The translations under genes and the position numbers were made by a program. Below are positions 56,980 through 64,000 of a stretch of DNA of 64,000 nucleotides, piece by piece. Within the stretch, counting starts at the first letter, position 1. The number at the start of each line of letters is the position of its first letter. Under the pieces are notes generated by a model. That model was not told where the DNA came from. It ran no database searches and saw only the letters and a program-made list of their open reading frames with translations. This stretch comes from Reichenbachiella sp. 5M10 (GTDB lineage: Bacteria > Bacteroidota > Bacteroidia > Cytophagales > Cyclobacteriaceae): positions 2,484,501 to 2,548,500 of the forward strand of contig NZ_MDGR01000007.1 of the NCBI RefSeq assembly GCF_002742335.1, given 5' to 3'.

Positions 56980-57822
56980 ATGAAGAGAAGAAAATTCTTG
57001 AAACAAACATTTTGGGGAACAGTCGGAATTGGATTTTTGACTGGACTTTACACATGGCAAATTGAACCCTTTTGGTTGGAATTTGTAAAACGTAAAATGC
57101 CAATTGCCAATCTGCCAGATAACCTGATTGGAAAAAGGCTTATGCAAATTAGTGATATTCATATAGGGAATAGATTTGACTATAGCTATATCATTGACTC
57201 CTTCAAAAAGGCACAGAAATTCAACCCAGATTTTGTTGTTTACACGGGAGACTATGTAAACTATGAGAACGAAAAGCAATTTGAACAATTGGATGAAGTA
57301 CTGAAACACATAGTAAAAGGAAAAATTGGGACTGTTGGAGTACTTGGCAATCACGACTATGGAGAAAATTGGGCTGAACAAAATGTCGCGGATAAAATTT
57401 CAGAACAATTGACAAATGCAGGAATTGAAATTCTTAAAAATGATCAATTGAATATTTCGGGGTTAAACATAATCGGACTTGATGACTATTGGTCCTTGAA
57501 TTTTGCACCTGAAAAAGTGATGAAAAACTATGACCAAAACAAAGCCAATATATTGTTGTGTCACAACCCTGATGTTTGTGATTTAGATGTTTGGAATGGG
57601 TACAAAGGTTGGATTCTGTCTGGGCATACACACGGAGGACAATGTAAGCCACCATTTTTAAATGCCCCCATGTTACCTGTTAAAAACAAGAGGTATTCAC
57701 AAGGTGAAATTGATTTGAAAGACGGCAGGACTTTGTATATTAATCGAGCAATTGGTCATTTATGGCAAGTGAGATTTAATGTTAGGCCTGAAATCACCAT
57801 TTTTGAACTTGAAAAAGCTTAA
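56980..57822 (+). CDS. Calcineurin-like metallophosphoesterase with twin-arginine-type N-terminus
   Basis: 280 residues. The N-terminus MKRRKFLKQTFWG has two arginines before FLK and a hydrophobic stretch, like a Tat signal or an anchored form. Metal-binding motifs: SDIHIG (residues 58-63), YTGDYV near 86, GNHDYG near 123 and SGHTHGGQ near 214. It fits the YkuE/UDP-2,3-diacylglucosamine-type phosphoesterases, and is expected outside the cytoplasm. It is the last gene of the zone. Confidence 0.93.
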   Translation: MKRRKFLKQTFWGTVGIGFLTGLYTWQIEPFWLEFVKRKMPIANLPDNLIGKRLMQISDIHIGNRFDYSYIIDSFKKAQKFNPDFVVYTGDYVNYENEKQFEQLDEVLKHIVKGKIGTVGVLGNHDYGENWAEQNVADKISEQLTNAGIEILKNDQLNISGLNIIGLDDYWSLNFAPEKVMKNYDQNKANILLCHNPDVCDLDVWNGYKGWILSGHTHGGQCKPPFLNAPMLPVKNKRYSQGEIDLKDGRTLYINRAIGHLWQVRFNVRPEITIFELEKA

Positions 57823-58098
57823 AAAATAACTGTCTACAACAAGGTGTCCAAGTAGCTATAGCCTTTACCCGGCAAATCAGGACTCCTAAAAAAACGCACT
57901 CTCAAGAAGCTCCTAGTGCTCTAAAGAGTACAGGTGACGGTTGATTCGTTTGTTGCAAAACCCCATGTGGCACTGCAATCTTCCCAATGGATGGCTGGAT
58001 CGTATTTCCCAACCTAGCAGGTTCAGTACCTCTGCTGCCACACTGCAATTCGTCCCTGTACTATTTGCCGTGCACACGAGTGCGCATTATCTTTGAGC
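57823..58098. other. Intergenic region before the LacI gene
   Basis: 276 bp. TAACTGTC follows the previous stop, and AGCTATAGCC near 57854 loosely mirrors the GTTATAGCC junction, but no closed structure was found. GC rises again here, marking the end of the AT-rich zone. Confidence 0.35.
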
Positions 58099-59106
58099 AT
58101 GGGCAAATTCGTCACTCTCAAGCAACTCGCCAGCCAACTGCAGCTCTCTCACACGACAGTATCACGCGCACTGCGAGACCACCCACGGATCAGTCCTGCT
58201 ACCAAGCTACGCGTCAAACAACTGGCCTCTCAGCTCGGCTATGTACCCAATGTCCAGATGATGCATCAAGGACAGACTCGATACATCGGTGTGATCGTAC
58301 CTGATATCACGATATTCTTTTATGCCAAGATCATCGAGACACTCCAATCCCTCCTCTCCGAGGCAGGCTATACCCTCCTGCTGTTCAACACCCAAGAAAG
58401 TGAAACTCTCGAACGACAAGCCGTACGCTCCTGCATCGAACACCGCGTGGCAGGCGTGGTAGCTGCCATCAGCAGCAGTACCAAGACGCACCGTCATTTT
58501 GAGGATTTGCTTCAGCACGAGATCCCGCTGGTGTTTTATGACCGAGTGGTCAACTTCCTCCCAGTACCCAAAATCATCGCTGACGACTACCGTGCCTCGT
58601 ACCAGGCCACACAGTACCTGCTCGAGCACGGCTGTCATTGCATCGCTCACGTCACCGCTAGCATCCATCTCAACAACAGCAACAACCGGCTCTATGGTTT
58701 CATGGATGCACTCAAAGAATCCAATCTAGAAGTGAACGAAAACTTGATTCACTACTATGAAATGGAGCCTCAGAGCATCGAGGATTTCCTCCGCAAAACC
58801 CTGCACAAATACCCTCAGCTGGACGGCATCACCGTATTCAATGATTATGTCGCCAACATCGTGGTAAACGTCCTCCTCAAATTCGGCAAGCGCATTCCAG
58901 AAGACATCTCTGTCTTTGGGTTCTCGGATGAGCCCATCGCCTCTTACATGAATCCTCGCCTTTCCTCTGTCCAGCAGATCGCCCCCAAAATGGCCCGTCT
59001 ATCTGCCCAAAAACTCCTCGCCATCATCCAACAAGAAGAACCCATGGAGTCCGAAAAAATCGTCATCCATCAAGACCTCGTGATCCGAGAATCAACCCAA
59101 TCCTAA
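58099..59106 (+). CDS. LacI family transcriptional regulator
   Basis: 335 residues from the ATG at 58099. The N-terminal helix-turn-helix is VTLKQLASQLQLSHTTVSRALRDHPRISPATKLRVKQLASQLGYVPN, followed by a periplasmic-binding-protein-like sensor domain (GVIVPDITIFFYAKIIETL near 62 and the C-terminal DISVFGFSDEPIASYMNPRLSSVQQ). It probably responds to a sugar. In Bacteroidota such regulators often control glycan genes; the neighbours are an EamA transporter and, further on, a GH10 xylanase on the other strand, but no target site is evident. A TTG codon two codons earlier is a less likely start. Confidence 0.93.
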   Translation: MGKFVTLKQLASQLQLSHTTVSRALRDHPRISPATKLRVKQLASQLGYVPNVQMMHQGQTRYIGVIVPDITIFFYAKIIETLQSLLSEAGYTLLLFNTQESETLERQAVRSCIEHRVAGVVAAISSSTKTHRHFEDLLQHEIPLVFYDRVVNFLPVPKIIADDYRASYQATQYLLEHGCHCIAHVTASIHLNNSNNRLYGFMDALKESNLEVNENLIHYYEMEPQSIEDFLRKTLHKYPQLDGITVFNDYVANIVVNVLLKFGKRIPEDISVFGFSDEPIASYMNPRLSSVQQIAPKMARLSAQKLLAIIQQEEPMESEKIVIHQDLVIRESTQS

Positions 59107-59283
59107 CCCATCCCCCTCACACACAAATCCTCATACGCCACACCCCAAACCGAAAGCTCTTCCTCGGCCTACAGACCGCTGTGATTGACCGTTGCTTTGA
59201 CTATATTCGCCTGTCCAAACCAAATACAAGCATAGTCGTGCGGACAACTTTGCCCGACGACACTCCATCGTTTTCATAGACCA

Positions 59284-60159
59284 ATGATCAAATCCATTCG
59301 TATCAATCACACCCTGCTCGCTTCTGCTGGAGCACTGGTCATGACCTTCATCTGGTCAGGCTGGATCATCCTCTCCAGATCAGGTGTACAGACGAGTCTC
59401 ACACCAGAAGACCTCACCGTCATCCGCTACGGTACGGCTACCGTGGTAGCCCTGCCTTTCACGTTGAGGTACGATTGGAAAAGCCTCACACTGTGGAAAG
59501 CCGTCATCATTGCCTTGGGGTGTGGCTTCCCTTACACGATGTTCTCATTCTACGGACTACAGAGCGTCAAAGCAGCCAATGCCGGAGTGATCGTCAATGG
59601 CCTACTGCCTGTATTCGGAGTGATTTTGGCCTATCTGGTACTCGGTGAGCGCAGCACCAAACAACGGATGTTTGCGATCGTACTGATCCTGCTCGCCAAT
59701 CTCATCATGATCGGCAACCCTAGCCAACTCACGACGCACTGGTTTGGCTGGGCGATGCTACTCGGTGCCTCGCTGGTGTTTTCCAGTTACATGTTTCTAG
59801 GCAAGAGGTGGGGATTCACCACACGAGATGTCCTCGCCTTCCTACCCGTCATCAACTTGGTACTTTTCCTTCCTTGGTGGCTGATGACAGATAGTGGCAT
59901 AGCCAATGCCCCTCTTTCCGATTTAGTCTTGCAGGCCAGTTATCAAGGCGTATTGGTCAGCATCATTGCCTTACTGTTGACATTTTATGCCATACAGCAC
60001 ATCGGAGCGATGACTCTATCGATCTACTTTTCCTTTGTGCCCTTCGTCACTGCGATCTTGGCCTGGGTCATCTTGCAGGAGCATTTGTCTACCGTAGAGA
60101 TTGCAGGCATCTTGATCTGCTCTTTGGGACTATTTCTTTATGCAAAAAAGAGCACATAA
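59284..60159 (+). CDS. EamA/DMT family transporter
   Basis: 291 residues with about ten membrane spans in two repeats: one begins LLASAGALVMTFIWSGWIILSRSG, another starts near HWFGWAMLLGASLVFSSYMFLGKRW (about 158). The EamA signature region GVIVNGLLPVFGVILAYLVLGERSTKQ is at about 99-126. It likely exports a small metabolite; the substrate is unknown. It follows the LacI gene by 177 bp, so co-regulation is possible but not shown. Confidence 0.92.
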   Translation: MIKSIRINHTLLASAGALVMTFIWSGWIILSRSGVQTSLTPEDLTVIRYGTATVVALPFTLRYDWKSLTLWKAVIIALGCGFPYTMFSFYGLQSVKAANAGVIVNGLLPVFGVILAYLVLGERSTKQRMFAIVLILLANLIMIGNPSQLTTHWFGWAMLLGASLVFSSYMFLGKRWGFTTRDVLAFLPVINLVLFLPWWLMTDSGIANAPLSDLVLQASYQGVLVSIIALLLTFYAIQHIGAMTLSIYFSFVPFVTAILAWVILQEHLSTVEIAGILICSLGLFLYAKKST

Positions 60160-60366
60160 CCTGCCACTCCCCTTGGGGGGTATATGACCTAGCCGAAGGC
60201 CTCCACTGTTTGCCTTTTTGGCAGACGAGTTTGACTTCACGAAAATCAAACAGCGGATTTTCTCACTTTTGAGCTAGCAGATCAGTCCAATCGGTGTTTG
60301 ACTTTATACACGGACACTTCACCTCTCAGACAAAACGATTATCGACGCTATCTCTCAAAAAACAAA

Positions 60367-60406
60367 AAGCCTCTGCCTCATGATCTGACGACCCAAGGCA
60401 GAGGCT
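60367..60406 (-). terminator. Terminator of the GH10 gene
   Basis: On the minus strand AGCCTCTGCCT and GGCAGAGGCTT pair around a 17-base loop and run into TTTTGTTTTTTG, 28 bp beyond the GH10 stop. The reverse reading has no T run. Confidence 0.87.
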
Positions 60407-60433
60407 CAAAACTCACGTCAGCACTGGATTGGA

Positions 60434-61807
60434 CTACTCTAGTCCCTGCAAGAAACCTGTATGGGCTTTTTTGACACTAAAATCGTCGTTGTACATCAGG
60501 GGCCAATCCACATATCCATGAAAATCCGTCAACCAGGTTTCACTGTCGATCATCCCCCATACAGTCAAGGCAAACTTGCTTGTCTCTGGGATGGCGTTGT
60601 AGATCTCGACGACCTCCTTGTACTTGGCTTGTTGGTCGATGGCTCGCTGCTCTGTGAGTGAGCTCATGTTGTCGTTGGGATTGGCACGGATGTCTAGTTC
60701 AGAAAAATGCAGCAGCAAGTCTCTGTCTGTCACTTTCTTGGCTGCCCCCTCGATGGTGGCTCTGTCTGGTCCGTTGTAGGCGATATGCATCTGAAACCCA
60801 ATCCCATCGATCGGCACATCACGTGCCACAAAATCATCGGCCATATCCAGAGATGCTTTTAGCTTGGCTGCATCAGTGGTCATGTTGTAATCGTTGTAAA
60901 AGATCAATACGTCTGGGTCAGCATCTCGGGTCCATTGGTAGCATTTTTCGATATAGTCATCGCCCATCTTTTGTCGAAAAACCGTATTTCTCAACTGACC
61001 CGACCCATCCTGAAACGCCTCGTTGACTACATCCCAGGAGCGTACGCGTCCTTTGTAGCGCGTCACTACGGTAGTGATGTACTCCTTAACCATCGCTTCG
61101 AATTCTTCGTTCGTCCCAGCAAAATCCTCCACCCAGGTCGGCGTAGAACTGTGCCAAATCAATGCATGTCCATGAATGGCAATATCGTTGGCTTCCCCGT
61201 ACTCGACGATTTGGTCTGATCGGGTAAAATCATAGACTCCCTCTGTCGGGTACATGACACTCATCTTCATCTCCCACTCAGCCGTGATCTGATCAAACTC
61301 CCGTGTCAGCACCTCATGATGCTCTCCTGTCAATCGACTCGTCTGTACCGCCATGCCCACTGCAAAAGTCGTCGCGACCTCCTTGAGTGCAGTCGTCGGT
61401 TCAGGGCCTGGTTCGTCGAGCGTAGTGGCCACCACGACATTCGAATAGGCAGATAGTTCATCGTCTCGCTCCGTCCGCATGCGGACATAGTAGGTGGTAC
61501 CATAATCTAGTTCGGTCACCGTGAAGCGCGTAGCGTTGAGACGCCAAGGGTCGTATGGCTCTACCAATTGCGAAAAGTCCTCATCGATGGCTACCTCTAT
61601 TTGAAATTTGGTCGCTCCAGTCACCTTGCTCCAGGTCAGGACAAACTGATCCCCAGCTACATCGGTCGGTGTATCTACTGTCGGTGGCAAGAGTTCACCA
61701 GCCTCCTCTTTGGATCCATCTTCTCCACACGCACTCACCATCAGGACTACCGCACACACGAGTACCCATCCCTGCTTCCACGCACTTCTTATCATATTCT
61801 CTTTCAT
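60434..61807 (-). CDS. GH10 endo-beta-1,4-xylanase, lipoprotein with N-terminal fibronectin type III domain
   Basis: 457 residues (an in-frame ATG four codons in is equally likely). Lipobox VSAC near 27, then a fibronectin type III domain (about 40-130, PTDVAGDQFVLTWSKVTGATKFQIEVA). The GH10 barrel starts near FAVGMAVQTSRLTGEH and has HALIWHSSTPTWV, the acid/base Glu in WDVVNEAFQ (near 263) and the nucleophile in LHFSELDIRAN (near 370). It cleaves xylan at the cell surface. It may form a minus-strand operon with the two genes upstream (62149 and 61876), and has a strong terminator. Confidence 0.95.
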   Translation of the reverse strand: MKENMIRSAWKQGWVLVCAVVLMVSACGEDGSKEEAGELLPPTVDTPTDVAGDQFVLTWSKVTGATKFQIEVAIDEDFSQLVEPYDPWRLNATRFTVTELDYGTTYYVRMRTERDDELSAYSNVVVATTLDEPGPEPTTALKEVATTFAVGMAVQTSRLTGEHHEVLTREFDQITAEWEMKMSVMYPTEGVYDFTRSDQIVEYGEANDIAIHGHALIWHSSTPTWVEDFAGTNEEFEAMVKEYITTVVTRYKGRVRSWDVVNEAFQDGSGQLRNTVFRQKMGDDYIEKCYQWTRDADPDVLIFYNDYNMTTDAAKLKASLDMADDFVARDVPIDGIGFQMHIAYNGPDRATIEGAAKKVTDRDLLLHFSELDIRANPNDNMSSLTEQRAIDQQAKYKEVVEIYNAIPETSKFALTVWGMIDSETWLTDFHGYVDWPLMYNDDFSVKKAHTGFLQGLE

Positions 61808-61875
61808 CTTTTATTGCTATACTTTCGTTAAAATCCATGTTCGTCGCGCGGCTCCCTATGTCCGCTACTCCTGTG

Positions 61876-62127
61876 CTATCTCTGACTCAGCACGCGGACG
61901 GTATCCTCATCTTCGGACTGCCTCACAAACCCCACACCGGGCTTCCATCGCAATGGACTCTTGTATGAATTGGCTTGAACCTTGGCAGTAGCCTCCATAA
62001 AACTGGCTCGCGCATGCAAGGAAACAGGGATCGGTCGATCCATACCCCGGCCCTCTCGGTCTCCATCGAATGAACTGATGACTAGTATCACCAGCAGTAG
62101 TAAAATGGTCAATCTCCATCCTTTCAT
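61876..62127 (-). CDS. Small putative exported protein
   Basis: 83 residues. A hydrophobic start (LTILLLLVILVISSF) suggests an exported or anchored protein; the rest is polar with no recognised motif. It lies 21 bp after the FG-GAP gene and 68 bp before the GH10 gene, all on the same strand, which supports its being a real gene. No family is known to me. Confidence 0.5.
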   Translation of the reverse strand: MKGWRLTILLLLVILVISSFDGDREGRGMDRPIPVSLHARASFMEATAKVQANSYKSPLRWKPGVGFVRQSEDEDTVRVLSQR

Positions 62128-62148
62128 AATCCTTCGTTTTAGTCTTAA

Positions 62149-64000
62149 TTAGTCTCTAATGCTTTCATTTTGATACACATACAGTGGTCCTTCGTTGCAC
62201 GCCACGACCACTCCTGTCTCTCGGCCTAGCCCTATAATTGCCGCCTTCTTGCTATCGTGAGGGATGAATACTCCGCTCTCCGTCATGGGTACTGCCTCAA
62301 ACTCCCCATGTCCGTCCCCTCTCAACAGAAGTCCTAAACTCGCATCTCCTCGTGGAGTCTCTACTTCGCTCGCATAGAGGTTGCCCACAAGCAAGACATC
62401 CAACTGACCATCCTGATCAAAGTCACGAACCACGAGATCGTTGATGGAAGCCAATTGAGCTTCGTTGGGCAGTGGCTTGCGCTTCAAAATCCCCTCTCCG
62501 AGATTTTCGATGTACACGCTACCAAAATCCTCCACACGATGAGTGACCGATTGCTCCAAACTCTGCTTGCCGTAGACTTCTGTCACATTAGCCCTAGAAA
62601 AGGAGTGATAGTCCTTGAATTTCTTTTTGATACCTGGCACCTGCTGTGAGGAGCACGATCGCCCCCTTACAGGAAACTCCTCTCCAAAATTGTGATAGCT
62701 CAGCACGATGTCCTGCTGTCCATTGTTGTCAAAATCACTGGAATAGATGTTGAAGGTCGCTTCGGTAGAAGCTTGGTACTTGTAGTTTTGACCCAAATTT
62801 CCCAAGACATAATCCTGGTCTCCATCCCCATCAAAATCCCCCTCCTCGATGCTAAACCACCATCCCGTGGTATTGTCCTCCCCATAGCGGTTGGTCTGAT
62901 TCGAAAAAATCCCCTTGCGGTATTCAAACACAGTGATCGGCATCCACTCCCCCACCAGCATGAGGTCTGTCGCTCCATCTTGGTCGACATCCGTCCAGAG
63001 TGCATCAGTCACCATACCGACGTTTCGCAGGCCTACGGCTAACTGAGCGGTCACATCGACAAACTGTAGTTTACCCGTCTCTAGCTTGTTTTCGAGCAGA
63101 TAAGATTGACCTGCAGCAGGATATGCGTGAGGCGAGTGTCTCCCTCCCACAAACAAGTCCAAATCTCCATCGCCATCATAGTCGAACGGCCGGACACATG
63201 ATCCGCTACCGGTCATACGGGGTAGTACATCTTCCGCTTTCTTGAGTTGCCCCCCTTCGTTGAGATAGAGTCTGTCTTGGTAGCTTTGGCTTGCTGCCTC
63301 AAATGTATTGCCCCCACTGACCAAGTATAAATCCAAATCACCATCTCCATCTACATCCAACCATGCAGCATCCAAGTCCTCATAGACACGCTCTCCAGTG
63401 GCCTGAAATGCTTCCGATCGGAAGCTACCATCTGACGATTGCAGATAGAGAAACCCGTTGCTCCCAGTAGCTGCTCCTACATAGATATCCTCCAAGCCGT
63501 CTCCATTGACATCTCCTACGGCAAGAGCAGGGCCAAAATGAGACATCCGGTGCGGTAGCAACACTTGGTGCTCAAAATCATCAAAATCGTCTTCGTGATG
63601 GACATAATCTATCCCTACCTCTGCTGTCACTTCTCTAAACATCGATGGTCTCCCGACAGGTCTATGCTTGACGACACTTGCATCTTCATGTGCCAAAGTA
63701 TAGTTGTCGTTGACACCTAGGTCATGCATGTGCTGCACACGACCGTCAGGCCACTCCACATACAACGAATCCACACGCTGCTTGTCTCCCAACCCAAACA
63801 AGAGTACCGGTTCTACGGAAGATTGAAAACCTCTCGCCAGTACCATCTCCATGACTTGTCTATCCCCCGCACACCAAATCGAGACCTTAGTCCCCACACC
63901 GAGAGGGTTTTGAACAGGTCCTGTGAGCGATACCTTGAGGTAGTTGGCATGATCACTGGCCCGGTTGCGGTAGATACTCGCAGGTTCGTCGATATTGTTG
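62149..64000 (-). CDS. FG-GAP/VCBS repeat protein with ASPIC/UnbV domain, N-terminus outside the window
   Basis: The frame stays open to the right edge, so the protein is truncated; about 616 residues are visible. Upstream of the first in-frame GTG it still reads NNIDEPASIYRNR, typical of the family. The visible part holds an ASPIC/UnbV-like stretch (SLYVEWPDGRVQHM), then calcium-binding FG-GAP repeats: GDVNGDGLEDIYVG, LDVDGDGDLDLYLV, FDYDGDGDLDLFVG, TDVDQDGATDLMLVG, GDFDGDGDQDYVLG, FDNNGQQDIVLS, RDFDQDGQLDVLL. These beta-propeller proteins are secreted and often lie beside glycan-use genes in Bacteroidota. It is first in the direction of the GH10 gene. Confidence 0.88.
   Translation of the reverse strand, partial: NNIDEPASIYRNRASDHANYLKVSLTGPVQNPLGVGTKVSIWCAGDRQVMEMVLARGFQSSVEPVLLFGLGDKQRVDSLYVEWPDGRVQHMHDLGVNDNYTLAHEDASVVKHRPVGRPSMFREVTAEVGIDYVHHEDDFDDFEHQVLLPHRMSHFGPALAVGDVNGDGLEDIYVGAATGSNGFLYLQSSDGSFRSEAFQATGERVYEDLDAAWLDVDGDGDLDLYLVSGGNTFEAASQSYQDRLYLNEGGQLKKAEDVLPRMTGSGSCVRPFDYDGDGDLDLFVGGRHSPHAYPAAGQSYLLENKLETGKLQFVDVTAQLAVGLRNVGMVTDALWTDVDQDGATDLMLVGEWMPITVFEYRKGIFSNQTNRYGEDNTTGWWFSIEEGDFDGDGDQDYVLGNLGQNYKYQASTEATFNIYSSDFDNNGQQDIVLSYHNFGEEFPVRGRSCSSQQVPGIKKKFKDYHSFSRANVTEVYGKQSLEQSVTHRVEDFGSVYIENLGEGILKRKPLPNEAQLASINDLVVRDFDQDGQLDVLLVGNLYASEVETPRGDASLGLLLRGDGHGEFEAVPMTESGVFIPHDSKKAAIIGLGRETGVVVACNEGPLYVYQNESIRD

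Noticed and set aside
57987-58304. 105-residue plus-strand frame overlapping the LacI gene start
   Set aside because: It covers the helix-turn-helix region of the LacI gene in another frame; the LacI reading frame is clear.

Overview
The window looks like a piece of chromosome from a marine, polysaccharide-degrading member of the Bacteroidota, most likely order Cytophagales (Reichenbachiella-like). This is inferred from protein family content: SdhA/SdhB, an exonuclease-fused DnaE, MoxR/Bat genes, sulfatases with their maturase, lipoprotein glycan hydrolases, and almost no classical Shine-Dalgarno sequences. No rRNA, tRNA, CRISPR array, transposase or integrase was recognised.

Layout. 1-6.3 kb is core: the 3' part of sdhA, sdhB and dnaE. 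6.5-19.3 kb is an AT-rich accessory zone with nearly all genes on the minus strand: a small lipoprotein, YceI with a Crp/Fnr regulator, an NTF2-like protein, two parallel 'NAD(P) enzyme + AraC regulator' pairs, and several orphan genes. Some orphans sit in units bounded by gene-specific inverted repeats (GTT...AAC) and separated by long imperfect hairpins. This resembles integron gene cassettes and attC sites without an integrase. An HU-like gene preceded by 22-bp tandem repeats interrupts the zone. 20.0-27.6 kb holds a thioredoxin-like protein, a VWA protein, a peroxiredoxin-like protein, and a formylglycine-generating enzyme in front of two sulfatases. 27.7-34.3 kb is a MoxR-DUF58-Bat operon. 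35.6-36.6 kb has a tandem duplicate of a small exported protein, followed by an ABC-F ATPase. 38.7-44.6 kb is a glycosyltransferase/ABC exporter cluster. 44.7-51.1 kb is a four-gene minus-strand glycan operon (GH2, BNR-4 lyase-like, GH88, acetylesterase) with no SusC/SusD. 51.5-57.8 kb is a second AT-rich zone, on the plus strand, with related hairpin elements between orphan genes that include a PL1 lyase and a DUF1593 nucleoside-hydrolase-like protein. 58.1-64 kb holds a LacI regulator, an EamA transporter, a GH10 xylanase, a small exported protein and a truncated FG-GAP/ASPIC protein.

The sulfatases and their maturase, the GH2/lyase/GH88/esterase operon, the PL1 and the GH10 fit a bacterium that degrades sulfated and uronic-acid-rich algal glycans. 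The observation most worth following is the integron-like organisation of the two AT-rich zones. Two arrays share the same leader up to exactly GTT and then diverge, three units carry matching gene-specific terminal repeats, and long hairpin elements recur about 40 kb apart.
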